Assembly (NCBI RefSeq): GCF_003351045.1
Contig: NZ_QQZY01000003.1
Coordinates: 186,001 to 250,000, forward strand
Length of the DNA: 64,000 nucleotides
Direction of reading: 5' to 3'
From: Gaiella occulta
GTDB taxonomy: Bacteria; Actinomycetota; Thermoleophilia; Gaiellales; Gaiellaceae
Shown here: positions 38,508 through 46,336 of the stretch, in pieces
Layout of the letters: every line of letters starts with the position of its first letter
Position numbering within the stretch: the stretch's first letter is position 1
The notes under the pieces: generated by a model
What the model saw: the letters and a program-made list of their open reading frames with translations, nothing else
What the model was told of the DNA's origin: nothing
The model's database searches: none
Translations under genes and position numbers: made by a program

Positions 38508-39616
38508 GCCTCGGGATCGGTGTCCTCGGGTGCGGCAGCGTCTTCGCCGGACCGTACGCAGGGATGATCGATCGACTGCACGCGCATGGGCGCGTCCACG
38601 TCGCCGCGGTGTACGACGTCGACGACCGGAAGCGCCGCGGCGCTGCCGGTCGTTACGACGTCGAGCCCGACCTCGCCGGTCCCGGCGCGCTCATCTCGCG
38701 CGACGACGTCGATGTCGTGCTGGTGCTGACGAGTATGAACGAGCACGGGCCGCTCTCGCGCGCAGCCCTCGAGGCCGGCAAGCACGTCCTCGTCGAGAAG
38801 CCGCTCGCGACGAGCCTCGAGGAAGCGTCAGCGCTCGTCGAGCTCGCGAAGACGGCGCCGGGCCTGCTCGTCTGCGCGCCTCACGTCCTCCTCAGCCCGA
38901 CGTTCCGCGCGATCCACGCCTGCGTCCGGGAGGGTAGGATCGGGCGGCTGCTGTCCGGTCGGGCGCGTTACGGCTGGGCCGGGCCGTGGTGGGCGGACTG
39001 GTTCTACCGGCCGGGGGGCGGATCGCTCTTCGACCTCGGTGTCTACAACGTGACGACGCTTTGCGCGCTCTTCGGTCCTGCGCGTCGCGTCACGGCGATG
39101 GTCGGCACGGCGATCCCCGAGCGTGATGTGAGCGGGCGGGTGATCCCGGTCGAGGCCGACGACAACGCGCACGTGCTCCTCGACTTCGGCGACGCGCGAT
39201 TCGCGGTCGTGAGCACCGGGTTCACGATGCAGCGCTACCGGTCACCGGCCGTCGAGCTGTACGGGTCGGAGGGCACGGCGCAGCTCCTCGGCGACGACTG
39301 GGCGCCGGAGGGCTGGGAGCTGTGGCGGAACGAGGAGGCCTCCTGGAGGCTCATGCCCGAGGCCGACCCGCACTGGCAGTGGACCGACGGGTTGCGACAC
39401 CTCGTGGACTGCGTCGAGGCGGGAGTGCCCACAGCGACGCGCCCCGAGCATGCCCTGCACGCGCTCGAGATCATGCTCGCCGCGCAGGCGGCAGGTCGCG
39501 ACGGGGTCGCCCGGCAGATCCGGACGGGGTTCCCGGAGCCTGTGTACGACGGCGCGATGCTCGCAGCCGAGGAGGCACACCGCTCGCACGACAGGCGAAG
39601 CCACGATGGGATATGA
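38504..39616 (+). CDS. Gfo/Idh/MocA family NAD(P)-dependent oxidoreductase
   Basis: A 370-residue protein. The Rossmann motif is IGVLGCGSVFAGPYAGM, the conserved EKP is in HVLVEKPLATSLEEA, and the C-terminal alpha/beta domain begins near GRIGRLLSGRARYGW. Members oxidise or reduce sugars, inositols or sugar amines. It overlaps the SIS stop by 4 bases and the bicupin gene by 11 bases, so the three divergent genes form one unit. The reaction cannot be fixed by eye. Confidence 0.86.
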   Translation: MSLGIGVLGCGSVFAGPYAGMIDRLHAHGRVHVAAVYDVDDRKRRGAAGRYDVEPDLAGPGALISRDDVDVVLVLTSMNEHGPLSRAALEAGKHVLVEKPLATSLEEASALVELAKTAPGLLVCAPHVLLSPTFRAIHACVREGRIGRLLSGRARYGWAGPWWADWFYRPGGGSLFDLGVYNVTTLCALFGPARRVTAMVGTAIPERDVSGRVIPVEADDNAHVLLDFGDARFAVVSTGFTMQRYRSPAVELYGSEGTAQLLGDDWAPEGWELWRNEEASWRLMPEADPHWQWTDGLRHLVDCVEAGVPTATRPEHALHALEIMLAAQAAGRDGVARQIRTGFPEPVYDGAMLAAEEAHRSHDRRSHDGI

Positions 39617-40454
39617 ACCGTCGCCGCGCCCGACGTTCGACCAGCCGACGGCGCTGCCGTTCGCGGACGTCGCGCGGCACACGTGGGGTGACGCCGAAGC
39701 CGGTCTCGTGGACGACTGGATCTACGTGTCGAGCGGCCTCCTTCACACGATCGTGTTCGGGATGGAGCCTGGTGGGTGCTTTCGCCACTCGGGGGACTTC
39801 CGAACGGTGTTCGGCGCGGATGAGGTTCTCCACGTGCTCCAGGGCACGTTCGTGCTGGCGAACCCCGAGACGGGCGAGGTAGTCCGTCTCGAGACGGGCG
39901 ACAGCGTGTTCTTTCGGAAGAACACCTGGCATCACGGCTTCTCCTTCGGCGCGGAGCCCGTGCGCGTGCTCGAGTTCTTCGCGCCGCCTCCGTCGACCGG
40001 TGCGTCGGGTCCGTATGCGCGGACGAGGCCGTATCTTCCTGAGGGCAAGTGGGCGTACGGCGACGACGCTCTGATCGGCGCTTTGCCAGGCGCGCATCGA
40101 GCCGACGGCGGAACGCTCCATCCGATCAGAGCGGCCGACCGCACCCACCGGCTAGAGGGTGACGCGCTCGTCGGCATCGTCGCCAGTACCGAGCACCTCA
40201 CCGTCACGACGGTGAGGCTCGTTCCCGGGTCATCGAGCGATTCCGTGGCCCGCGGGGGAGACGTCCTGGTCTTCGTCGAGGACGGGAAGCTCGCCGTGCA
40301 CGCCGAGTGGAACGGTGCCCGGAGTACGATGGAGCTCGGACGCTGGGATGCCGCGTACCTGCCCTTCGGCACCACGTACCGGCTTCAGGGTGAGGGCACG
40401 GGACCGGTCGATGCGGTTGTCGGCGTCGCCCCGTCGTACGCTCGCTCTGCCTGA
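39606..40454 (+). CDS. Two-cupin-domain protein
   Basis: A 282-residue protein with two cupin folds. The first (about 45-130) has metal-ligand candidates in FRHSGDFRTVFGADEVLHVLQG and in FFRKNTWHHGFSF. The second (about 195-275) lacks an obvious full ligand set. It resembles ectoine/mannose-type sugar-binding bicupins, but I cannot name a reaction. It is last in the SIS-oxidoreductase-cupin unit. It may be an isomerase or an epimerase for the imported sugar. Confidence 0.75.
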   Translation: MGYEPSPRPTFDQPTALPFADVARHTWGDAEAGLVDDWIYVSSGLLHTIVFGMEPGGCFRHSGDFRTVFGADEVLHVLQGTFVLANPETGEVVRLETGDSVFFRKNTWHHGFSFGAEPVRVLEFFAPPPSTGASGPYARTRPYLPEGKWAYGDDALIGALPGAHRADGGTLHPIRAADRTHRLEGDALVGIVASTEHLTVTTVRLVPGSSSDSVARGGDVLVFVEDGKLAVHAEWNGARSTMELGRWDAAYLPFGTTYRLQGEGTGPVDAVVGVAPSYARSA

Positions 40455-40491
40455 CGGAGGTGGGCGAAGCGGAGGCGCCGCACGGGGCCCG

Positions 40492-41556
40492 TCAGGCCGC
40501 CGGCAGCGTGAAGCACACTCTGGCGCCGCCACCCGGCCGGTTCTCGGCCCAGATACGGCCGCCCTGGGCCTCGACGAGCCCGCGCGCGATCGCGAGGCCG
40601 AGGCCCGCTCCGCGATGGGAGCGCGCCCGGTCGCTGCGCCAGAAGCGGTCGAACATCCGCTGCTGCGCGTCATCTTCCAGGCCGTCGCCGGTGTCCTCGA
40701 CCGTGACCCGGACGACGTCCTCGAGCGGCTGCACGGAGACGGCGACGGAGCCGTCGGACGGCGTGTGGCGGAGCGCGTTGACGAGCAGGTTGAGCAGGAC
40801 GCGCTCCACCTTGTCGGGCGCGAAGCAGGCGGTCGCCGATGCGTCAACCTCGGATGCGAGGTTGACCTGCCGCAACCGGGCTTCCGCCTCGACGCCGCGC
40901 AGGCACGAGGCGACGACGCCGGCGAGCGACCCTTCCTGCAGCTCCAGCGTGAGCGCGCCGGCGTCGATGCGGGCGAGCTCGAACAGGTCGTCGACGAGCT
41001 GGGCCAGCGCCTGCACCTGCTCGCCGAGCGCCGGCAGGTAGTCGGCCGGCTCGGCGAGACCGTCCTCGAGCGCCTCCAGCATCGCCTGCATGTTGGCGAG
41101 CGGTGTGCGCAGGTCGTGGCTCGCCCAGGCGACGAGCTCGCGGCGCGCGTCGAAGAGCTGCTCGAGGTTGGAGGCCATCGCGTTGAATGCCACCGCCATG
41201 TCCGCGACCTCCGCGGGGCCGGACTCGGGCGCCCGCACGGACAGGTCGCCGCCGGCCAGTAGGCTCGAGGCGCCGCGGACGCGCTCCAGCGAGCGCGCGA
41301 TCGAGTGCGCGAGCACGAGCCCCGCGACGACGGCGACGGTCGCCGATGCCGTCGACACGGCGAGGATCTTGACGTCGGCGCCCATGTGGAACATCACCCA
41401 GCCCGAGAGCAGCACCGACGCCAGCGGCAGGCAGACCGCCAGCGCCGCGAGGCCGGCGAGCTGCAGGCGCACGGTCGGCAGCAGCCGCAGCACGAAGGCG
41501 AGCGCGAGGCCGACGCCGAGGGTCAGCGCCGCGATCGCGGCCGCGTAGCCGATCAC
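40492..41556 (-). CDS. Sensor histidine kinase
   Basis: A 354-residue membrane kinase. Two membrane helices (about 5-25 and 33-58, with a further hydrophobic stretch near 65-83) leave almost no extracellular loop. A HAMP linker follows. HisKA has the phospho-acceptor His147 in WASHDLRTPLANM. The ATPase domain has NLLVNALRHTPSDG, DTGDGL and GAGLGLAIARGLV. The short sensor region suggests it senses the membrane or an interacting protein. The GTG overlaps the response-regulator stop by 4 bases. Confidence 0.92.
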   Translation of the reverse strand: MIGYAAAIAALTLGVGLALAFVLRLLPTVRLQLAGLAALAVCLPLASVLLSGWVMFHMGADVKILAVSTASATVAVVAGLVLAHSIARSLERVRGASSLLAGGDLSVRAPESGPAEVADMAVAFNAMASNLEQLFDARRELVAWASHDLRTPLANMQAMLEALEDGLAEPADYLPALGEQVQALAQLVDDLFELARIDAGALTLELQEGSLAGVVASCLRGVEAEARLRQVNLASEVDASATACFAPDKVERVLLNLLVNALRHTPSDGSVAVSVQPLEDVVRVTVEDTGDGLEDDAQQRMFDRFWRSDRARSHRGAGLGLAIARGLVEAQGGRIWAENRPGGGARVCFTLPAA

Positions 41557-42230
41557 GGCACGAGGCGGTAGCCGACGCCCCAGACGGTCTGCAGGTGTCG
41601 CGGCGCGGAGGGATCGTCCTCGATCTTCTCGCGCAGCCTCCGCATGTGCACGGTTACGGTGCCGGTGTCGAGCGCCGCCTCGTATCCCCACACGCGGCTC
41701 ATCAGCTGATCGCGCCCGAACACCCGGCGCGCGTTGCCCGCGAGGAAGGCGAGCAGGTCGAACTCCCTCGCCGTCAGCCTCACCTCCGTCCCGGCCTTTC
41801 GCACCTCGCGCGTGCCGGGCTCGATGACGACGTCGCCGAACGCCAGCCGCTCCGACACCTCGGCGGCCGGTCGCGCGCGGCGCAGCACGGTGCGCACGCG
41901 CGCGGCGAGCTCGCGCGGGGAGAACGGCTTCGTCACGTAGTCGTCTGCGCCGAGCTCGAGCCCCACGATGCGGTCGGCCTCCTCGCCGCGCGCGGTGAGC
42001 AGGATAACGGGGAGCTCGGAGCGCGAGCGGATCCAGCGGCACAGCTCGAGACCGTCGCCGCCGGGCAGCATCACGTCGAGCACGACGAGGTCGGGCGTTC
42101 GCCGCTCGAGCAGCTCGCGGGCGCTGTCGCCCCGGTCGGCCTCGAGCGTCTCGTAGCCCTCGCGCTCGAGATAGCGCACGACGACCTCGCGCACGATCGG
42201 CTCGTCGTCGACGACGAGGACGGTGGTCAT
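41553..42230 (-). CDS. OmpR family response regulator
   Basis: A 225-residue regulator. The receiver domain has the acidic pair DDE, phospho-acceptor Asp52 in VVLDVMLPG, and the Thr/Lys switch (LLTARG, VTKPFSP). The C-terminal winged helix has LTAREFDLLAFLAGNARRVFGRDQL and VTVHMRRLREKIEDDP. CACAAT on the minus strand lies 6 bases before the ATG. The gene diverges from a small secreted-protein gene it may control. Confidence 0.93.
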   Translation of the reverse strand: MTTVLVVDDEPIVREVVVRYLEREGYETLEADRGDSARELLERRTPDLVVLDVMLPGGDGLELCRWIRSRSELPVILLTARGEEADRIVGLELGADDYVTKPFSPRELAARVRTVLRRARPAAEVSERLAFGDVVIEPGTREVRKAGTEVRLTAREFDLLAFLAGNARRVFGRDQLMSRVWGYEAALDTGTVTVHMRRLREKIEDDPSAPRHLQTVWGVGYRLVP

Positions 42231-42277
42231 GGCCCCATTGTGCGTGCCGCTTTCTTTCAGCGGGGTTAACTCGGGCC

Positions 42278-42318
42278 GCGTAAGGCCGCGTTCGGCACAC
42301 GTTCACGCCTGCGTAAGG
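42278..42318. promoter_or_regulatory. Direct repeats GCGTAAGG in the response-regulator/secreted-protein gap
   Basis: Two identical 8-base words, at 42278-42285 and 42311-42318, lie 33 bases apart (about three helical turns) and just upstream of TACGGT (42328-42333), a -10 candidate for the secreted-protein gene. OmpR-type regulators bind direct repeats, so these are plausible sites for the neighbouring regulator. Confidence 0.4.
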
Positions 42319-42369
42319 GACGGGGTCTACGGTCGCTGCGCTCCACCACAAACGACAGGAGGATCTGCC

Positions 42370-42792
42370 ATGAGGCGCATCGCCGCACTGCTCGCCGCTC
42401 TCGCCGCGCTCTCGCTCGCCCTCGCCGTCCCGGCGCTGGCGGCGGCAGGGGACGGCTCGGTGAAGACGTTCAACCGCGGGGCGACGCTCGGGTACTACCG
42501 CGATCAGATCGTGTCGTACTACGACCTGGGCCCCGTCAAGCTCGCCGGAGGGAACAGGGTCGCCCCGATCTGGGTGTTCCCGAGCAACGGAGCAGCGGGA
42601 CAGCGCAACATCATCGACACGGTGCCGGGGCAGAAGGGCTACACGCCGCTGTGGGCGGTGCGGCTCGTGACGTGGAAGGACGGCGTCAGCGCGCGCGTGC
42701 TCCGCTCCGCCGCGGCCGTGAAGAAGGCCGTCGCGAGCGGGGAGGCGACGGTGAAGGCAACGCCGATCGTCGTCAACTGCCCGGTGCTGTAG
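42370..42792 (+). CDS. Small secreted protein of unknown function
   Basis: A 140-residue protein with a clear signal peptide (MRRIAALLAALAALSLALAVPALAAAG). The mature part of about 115 residues has the pattern DQIVSYYDLGPVKLAGGNRVAPIW and ends with ATPIVVNCPVL. I recall similar compact secreted domains ending in NCPV in soil actinobacteria and halophilic archaea but cannot name a characterised function. AGGAGG at 42358-42363 is 7 bases upstream. A stable hairpin follows. Its position opposite the two-component system suggests it belongs to that regulon. Confidence 0.75.
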   Translation: MRRIAALLAALAALSLALAVPALAAAGDGSVKTFNRGATLGYYRDQIVSYYDLGPVKLAGGNRVAPIWVFPSNGAAGQRNIIDTVPGQKGYTPLWAVRLVTWKDGVSARVLRSAAAVKKAVASGEATVKATPIVVNCPVL

Positions 42793-42814
42793 GCAGAAGG
42801 GCCTGCCGTTCGAG

Positions 42815-42846
42815 GGGGGTGCTTCGTCGTCGCGCGGAGCACCCCC
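42815..42846 (+). terminator. Hairpin after the secreted-protein gene
   Basis: A perfect 9-base stem, GGGGGTGCT (42815-42823) with AGCACCCCC (42838-42846), has a 14-base loop. It lies 23 bases after the stop and before the riboswitch promoter. No T-run follows. Confidence 0.5.
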
Positions 42847-42868
42847 TCGCGGAACGGGCGCCGGTCGC

Positions 42869-42874
42869 TATCCT
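42869..42874 (+). promoter_or_regulatory. Candidate -10 box upstream of the SAM riboswitch
   Basis: TATCCT lies about 30 bases before the riboswitch P1 stem. No clear -35 match is seen at the expected spacing. Confidence 0.35.
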
Positions 42875-42903
42875 GGGCCTCGGACGCGGTGCCATGCCGC
42901 TTC

Positions 42904-42990
42904 ACATCGAGAGAGGCTGAGGGTCCCGGCCCTGCGACGCCTCGGCAACCTGCGCACCACGGCGCAAGGTGCCACACCCGGGGTGGATGT
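42904..42990 (+). ncRNA. SAM riboswitch, SAM-I type (S box)
   Basis: The leader shows the S-box core: GAGAGAGGCTGAGGG with the CCCGGCCC return strand, then CTCGGCAACC, and later AAGGTGCCA. The closing P1 stem pairs ACATC (42904-42908) with GATGT (42986-42990). S-adenosylmethionine binding normally switches off methionine genes. The ribosome binding site (AGGAGGAG, about 42997-43004) starts only 6 bases after P1, so control is probably at translation by sequestration. No terminator is visible between the aptamer and the gene. Confidence 0.85.
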
Positions 42991-43007
42991 CGAGCGAGGA
43001 GGAGACC

Positions 43008-43895
43008 ATGGGCACCGTGCAGACGACGTCGTTCACCGAGCTGCTCGCCGAGCGCGGCGTGCTGATCGCCGACGGTGCGACCGGCACGAACTACCAGACG
43101 ATGGGCATGGAGCCCGGCGTCGCCCCCGAGGAGTGGTTGTTCGACGCGCCCGAGCGGGTCGTCGAGCTGCATCGCGCGTTCGCGGACGCCGGCGCCGACA
43201 TCGTCCTCACGTGCACGTTCGGGGCGACGAGCCTGCGGCTCGTCGAGGGCCCGCTGATCGGACGGGCGCGCGAGGTGAACCTGCGCGCCGCCGAGCTCGC
43301 GCGGGAGGGGGCGGGCGAGGGACGGCTGGTCGCCGGCTCGATGGGGCCGACCGGGGCGCTGATCGAGCCCTACGGGCTGCTGACGCACGACGCCTGCGTG
43401 GAGGCGTACGCGGAGCAGGCTCTGGCCCTGGCGGACGGAGGCGTCGACCTGCTCGTGCTGGAGACGCTGTTCGCGGTCGAGGAGGCCGTCTGGGCGCTCG
43501 AGGGGGCGCGGAGCGCGACCGACCTGCCGGTCGTGGTCTCGTTCAGCTTCGACATGGGGACGCGCACCATGATGGGCCTCAGCCCCACGAACGCCGTCGC
43601 CGCCGTCGCCTCGTCGGGCGTCGCCGCCGTCGGCACGAACTGCGGCCGCTCGCTCGAGGACACCGACGTCGTCGTCGCCGAGGTGCTCGCCGCGGCCGGA
43701 GAGATCCCCGTGTGGGTGAAGCCGAACGCGGGCGTGCCGAAGATCGTGGGCGCGGAGGTCGTCTACGAGGCCGGCCCGGACATGCTCGCCGAGCACGTGG
43801 CCCGCTACGTGGAGCAGGGTGCGCGCATCGTCGGCGGCTGCTGCGGCTCGACGCCCGCGCACGTCGCCGCCATCGCCCGCGCGCTCGGGCGCTGA
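43008..43895 (+). CDS. Homocysteine S-methyltransferase (BHMT domain protein)
   Basis: A 295-residue single-domain protein. It begins LLAERGVLIADGATGTNYQTMG and has LTCTFGATSLRL. The zinc ligands Cys212 (GTNCG) and Cys278/Cys279 (GGCCGSTPAHV) are present. It transfers a methyl group to homocysteine, making methionine. The domain equals the N-terminal module of MetH, but no cobalamin or methyltetrahydrofolate modules follow in this gene. It could use S-methylmethionine or a partner protein as methyl donor. Control by the SAM riboswitch directly upstream supports a methionine-synthesis role. Confidence 0.88.
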   Translation: MGTVQTTSFTELLAERGVLIADGATGTNYQTMGMEPGVAPEEWLFDAPERVVELHRAFADAGADIVLTCTFGATSLRLVEGPLIGRAREVNLRAAELAREGAGEGRLVAGSMGPTGALIEPYGLLTHDACVEAYAEQALALADGGVDLLVLETLFAVEEAVWALEGARSATDLPVVVSFSFDMGTRTMMGLSPTNAVAAVASSGVAAVGTNCGRSLEDTDVVVAEVLAAAGEIPVWVKPNAGVPKIVGAEVVYEAGPDMLAEHVARYVEQGARIVGGCCGSTPAHVAAIARALGR

Positions 43896-43898
43896 CGC

Positions 43899-44615
43899 TC
43901 AGGCGGGGAGGCGCACGAGGCCGCCGTCGACGACGACGAGGCCGTCGCGCGCGAGCGCCGCGACGGCCTCGGGGTCGATGTCCGCGAGGCTGCGAGGCGC
44001 GGATGCGACCGCGCGCAGTGCGGCGGCGCGGCGCTGCCGGAACGACCCTTCGAAGCGTCCCTGCTTGCGTGCCGGCTCGTCGCGGGTGCCGCGCGACGGG
44101 CAGCGATCCGCGAGCGGGCAGCGCGCGCAGCGCGGCACGCGGGCGAGGCAGATCGTCGCGCCGAGATCCATCAGCGCCTGCGCCGCGGCGCTGCCGAAGC
44201 GGTGCCCCGTGCGCCGCAGCACGCGCTCGACGTTGACGTCGCGCGGCAGCACGTCCTCGCCGAGCGCGAAGCTGCGGATCGCCGCCGCCGTGTACGGCCC
44301 GACGCCGGGCAGTTCCGTCAGGTCGTCCGGCCAGCCGTCGGCGGCGATCGCCTGCGCGGCGCGATGGAGGGCGAGGGCGCGGCGGTTGTAGCCGAGCCCC
44401 TGCCACTCGCGGATCACCTCGGCGGGAGAGGCGGCCGCCAGGGCCTCGCACGTCGGCCAGCGCTCGAGCCAGGCGAGGTAACGGGGCACGACGCGATCGA
44501 CCTGCGTCTGCTGCAGCATCACCTCGCTGACGAGGATCGCGTACGGATCCTTCGTCCGCCGCCACGGCAGATCGCGGCTGCTGCGGCCGTACCAGATCAA
44601 GAGCAGCGACTCCAT
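43899..44615 (-). CDS. mutY: A/G-specific adenine glycosylase, short form
   Basis: A 238-residue HhH-GPD enzyme. Catalytic Glu31 is in SEVMLQQTQV, the hairpin is ELPGVGPYTAAAI, and catalytic Asp126 is in RDVNVERVL. The [4Fe-4S] ligands are Cys156, Cys163, Cys166 and Cys172, with the usual 6-2-5 spacing. It removes adenine mispaired with 8-oxoguanine. The C-terminal NUDIX-like recognition domain of classical MutY (about 350 residues) is absent; a short winged-helix-like tail takes its place, as in some actinobacterial MutY-like proteins. TACGAT (44622-44627, minus strand) lies 6 bases before the ATG. Confidence 0.87.
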   Translation of the reverse strand: MESLLLIWYGRSSRDLPWRRTKDPYAILVSEVMLQQTQVDRVVPRYLAWLERWPTCEALAAASPAEVIREWQGLGYNRRALALHRAAQAIAADGWPDDLTELPGVGPYTAAAIRSFALGEDVLPRDVNVERVLRRTGHRFGSAAAQALMDLGATICLARVPRCARCPLADRCPSRGTRDEPARKQGRFEGSFRQRRAAALRAVASAPRSLADIDPEAVAALARDGLVVVDGGLVRLPA

Positions 44616-44675
44616 ACGGCGATCGTAGAGCGACGCGCGGCTTGCCCGGGCGGGTGCATGTGCGAGAGTTGCGGC

Positions 44676-45275
44676 GTGCTCCTCTACAACTCTGCCGTCT
44701 CGGGCAACTGCTACAAGGTGCGGCTGCTCGCCGCCCAGCTCGACGTCCCGCTCGAGCTGCACGAGCTGAGCGTCGTCGACCGCTCCGACCGCGCGGAGGT
44801 GCTCGGCGGGCTGAACCCGGCATTGCGGGTGCCGACGCTCGTGCTCGACGACGGCCGGCCGCTGGCGGAGTCGAACGCCATCCTCTGGTACCTCGGCGAC
44901 GGCACGCGCTTCGTGCCCGAGGATCGCTACGAGCGCGCGCAGGTGCTGCAGTGGCAGTTCTTCGAGCAGTACGTGCACGAGCCGTCGATCGCCGTCGTCC
45001 GCTTCCTCGTCGCCTATTCGGGCGAGGCCGAAAAGCACGCGCAGCGGATCGCCGAGCGGACTGCGCACGGCTACGTCGCTCTCGACGCGATGGAAGCCCA
45101 CCTCACAGGGCGATCCTTTCTCGTGGCCGAGCGCTACACCCTGGCCGACATCTCGCTCTACGCCTACACGCACGTCGCCCACGAGGGCCGCTTCGACCTG
45201 GCGCCGTATCCCGCCGTGCGGGCGTGGCTCGATCGGGTCGCGAGCCAGCCGGGGCATATTCCGATCGACGCATGA
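44676..45275 (+). CDS. Glutathione S-transferase-like protein
   Basis: A 199-residue GST fold. The thioredoxin-like N-terminal domain is VLLYNSAVSGNCYKVRLLAAQL with RVPTLVLDDGRPLAESNAILWYL. The helical C-terminal domain includes LVAERYTLADISLYAYTHV, the conserved N-capping motif. Actinobacteria generally lack glutathione, so the thiol partner is unclear. GTG 44676 is used because the fold begins there; ATG 44658 would add six residues including two Cys. It overlaps the next gene by 4 bases. Confidence 0.83.
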   Translation: MLLYNSAVSGNCYKVRLLAAQLDVPLELHELSVVDRSDRAEVLGGLNPALRVPTLVLDDGRPLAESNAILWYLGDGTRFVPEDRYERAQVLQWQFFEQYVHEPSIAVVRFLVAYSGEAEKHAQRIAERTAHGYVALDAMEAHLTGRSFLVAERYTLADISLYAYTHVAHEGRFDLAPYPAVRAWLDRVASQPGHIPIDA

Positions 45276-46336
45276 GCCGGGGCGTCCGCGTCCGCTTCGC
45301 GCCGAGCCCCACCGGCTCGCTCCACCTCGGCAACGCGCTCAGCGCCGTCGCGAACCGCGCCTTCGCGGACGCGCACGGCGGCATGCTCGTGCTGCGCATC
45401 GACGACACCGATCCGGCGCGCAACCTCCCCGGCGGGGAAACGGCCATCCTCGACGACCTCGCCTGGCTCGGCGTCGAGTGGGACGAGGGGCCGGTGCGCC
45501 AGAGCGAGCGCGGCGCCCTCTACGCGGACGCGGTCGAGCGGGCGCTCGCGCACGGCGCCGTGCGCGACGACGACGGCTCCGTGCGGCTCGGCGGCACCAC
45601 GCTCGCGCGCCCCGACGGCAGCGCCACCTACCAGCTCGCCACCGTCGCCGACGATCTCGATCTGCGCATCACCCACATCGTCAGGGGATCCGACCACCGG
45701 CCGAACGAGGAGCTGCAGCGGCGGATCGCGCGGGCGCTCGGCGGCGAGCTCCCCGAGGTGATCCATCACGGCCTGCTGCTCGGCGCGGACGGCCGGAAGC
45801 TGTCGAAGCGCGCCGCACACGCGTCGGTCGCGCAACTCCGCGCAGAGGGGATCCCGGCGGCGGCCGTGCGCGCCTACCTCGACGAGCTCGACCTCCCGCG
45901 CCACGACGTCCATCTCGATGCGGCGCGGCTGCAGCGGCTCGCGATCGACGCGATCGACGCGATGCCGGACGACGACCTCGCGGCGGCCGCCGGGGCTCCG
46001 GTCGATCTCGCCCGCGCCCTCCGGGGCGCGCGCACGCTGGTCGAGGCGCGCGCGATCGCCCGGCAGATCACCGCGCCCGAGGCGGTGAGCCTGGGCGAGG
46101 AGGCCCGCGCGACGATGGAGCGGTTCGCCGAGCTGCGCGCTCCGGGGCCGGCGCGGCTCGACGAGGACGCGGCGCGGTCGATCGTCCGCGAGCTCAAGGC
46201 CGTCGGCGCGAGCCTGAAGGCGCTGCGGCTGGCCCTCACCGGCGCCGAGCGCGGCCCCGAGCTGTGGACCGTCCTCGCGGCGCTCGACCGCGACGAGGCG
46301 CTCGCGCGCGCGGGCGCGGCTATAACACCCCGATGA
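45272..46336 (+). CDS. gltX: Compact glutamyl-tRNA synthetase-like enzyme
   Basis: A 354-residue class I synthetase. The HIGH-type motif is in SPTGSLHLGN (His18). LRIDDTDPARN, TYQLATVADDLDLRITHIVRGSDH and the KMSKS-type KLSKR follow. A helical C-terminal region (about 225-350) resembles the anticodon-binding part of GltX, ending in LALTGAERGPELWTVLAAL. It is much shorter than usual bacterial GltX (470-500) because the connection/zinc subdomain between residues about 80 and 115 is nearly absent. It is longer than tRNA(Asp)-modifying GluQ (about 300), which lacks the C-terminal domain. It overlaps cysS by 4 bases. Confidence 0.82.
   Translation: MSRGVRVRFAPSPTGSLHLGNALSAVANRAFADAHGGMLVLRIDDTDPARNLPGGETAILDDLAWLGVEWDEGPVRQSERGALYADAVERALAHGAVRDDDGSVRLGGTTLARPDGSATYQLATVADDLDLRITHIVRGSDHRPNEELQRRIARALGGELPEVIHHGLLLGADGRKLSKRAAHASVAQLRAEGIPAAAVRAYLDELDLPRHDVHLDAARLQRLAIDAIDAMPDDDLAAAAGAPVDLARALRGARTLVEARAIARQITAPEAVSLGEEARATMERFAELRAPGPARLDEDAARSIVRELKAVGASLKALRLALTGAERGPELWTVLAALDRDEALARAGAAITPR

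Noticed and set aside
42904-42990. SAM-IV riboswitch, the type more often seen in actinobacteria
   Set aside because: The core follows the S-box order and closes with a P1 stem. I see no SAM-IV-style pseudoknot extension after P1, so SAM-I is preferred; a covariance search would decide.
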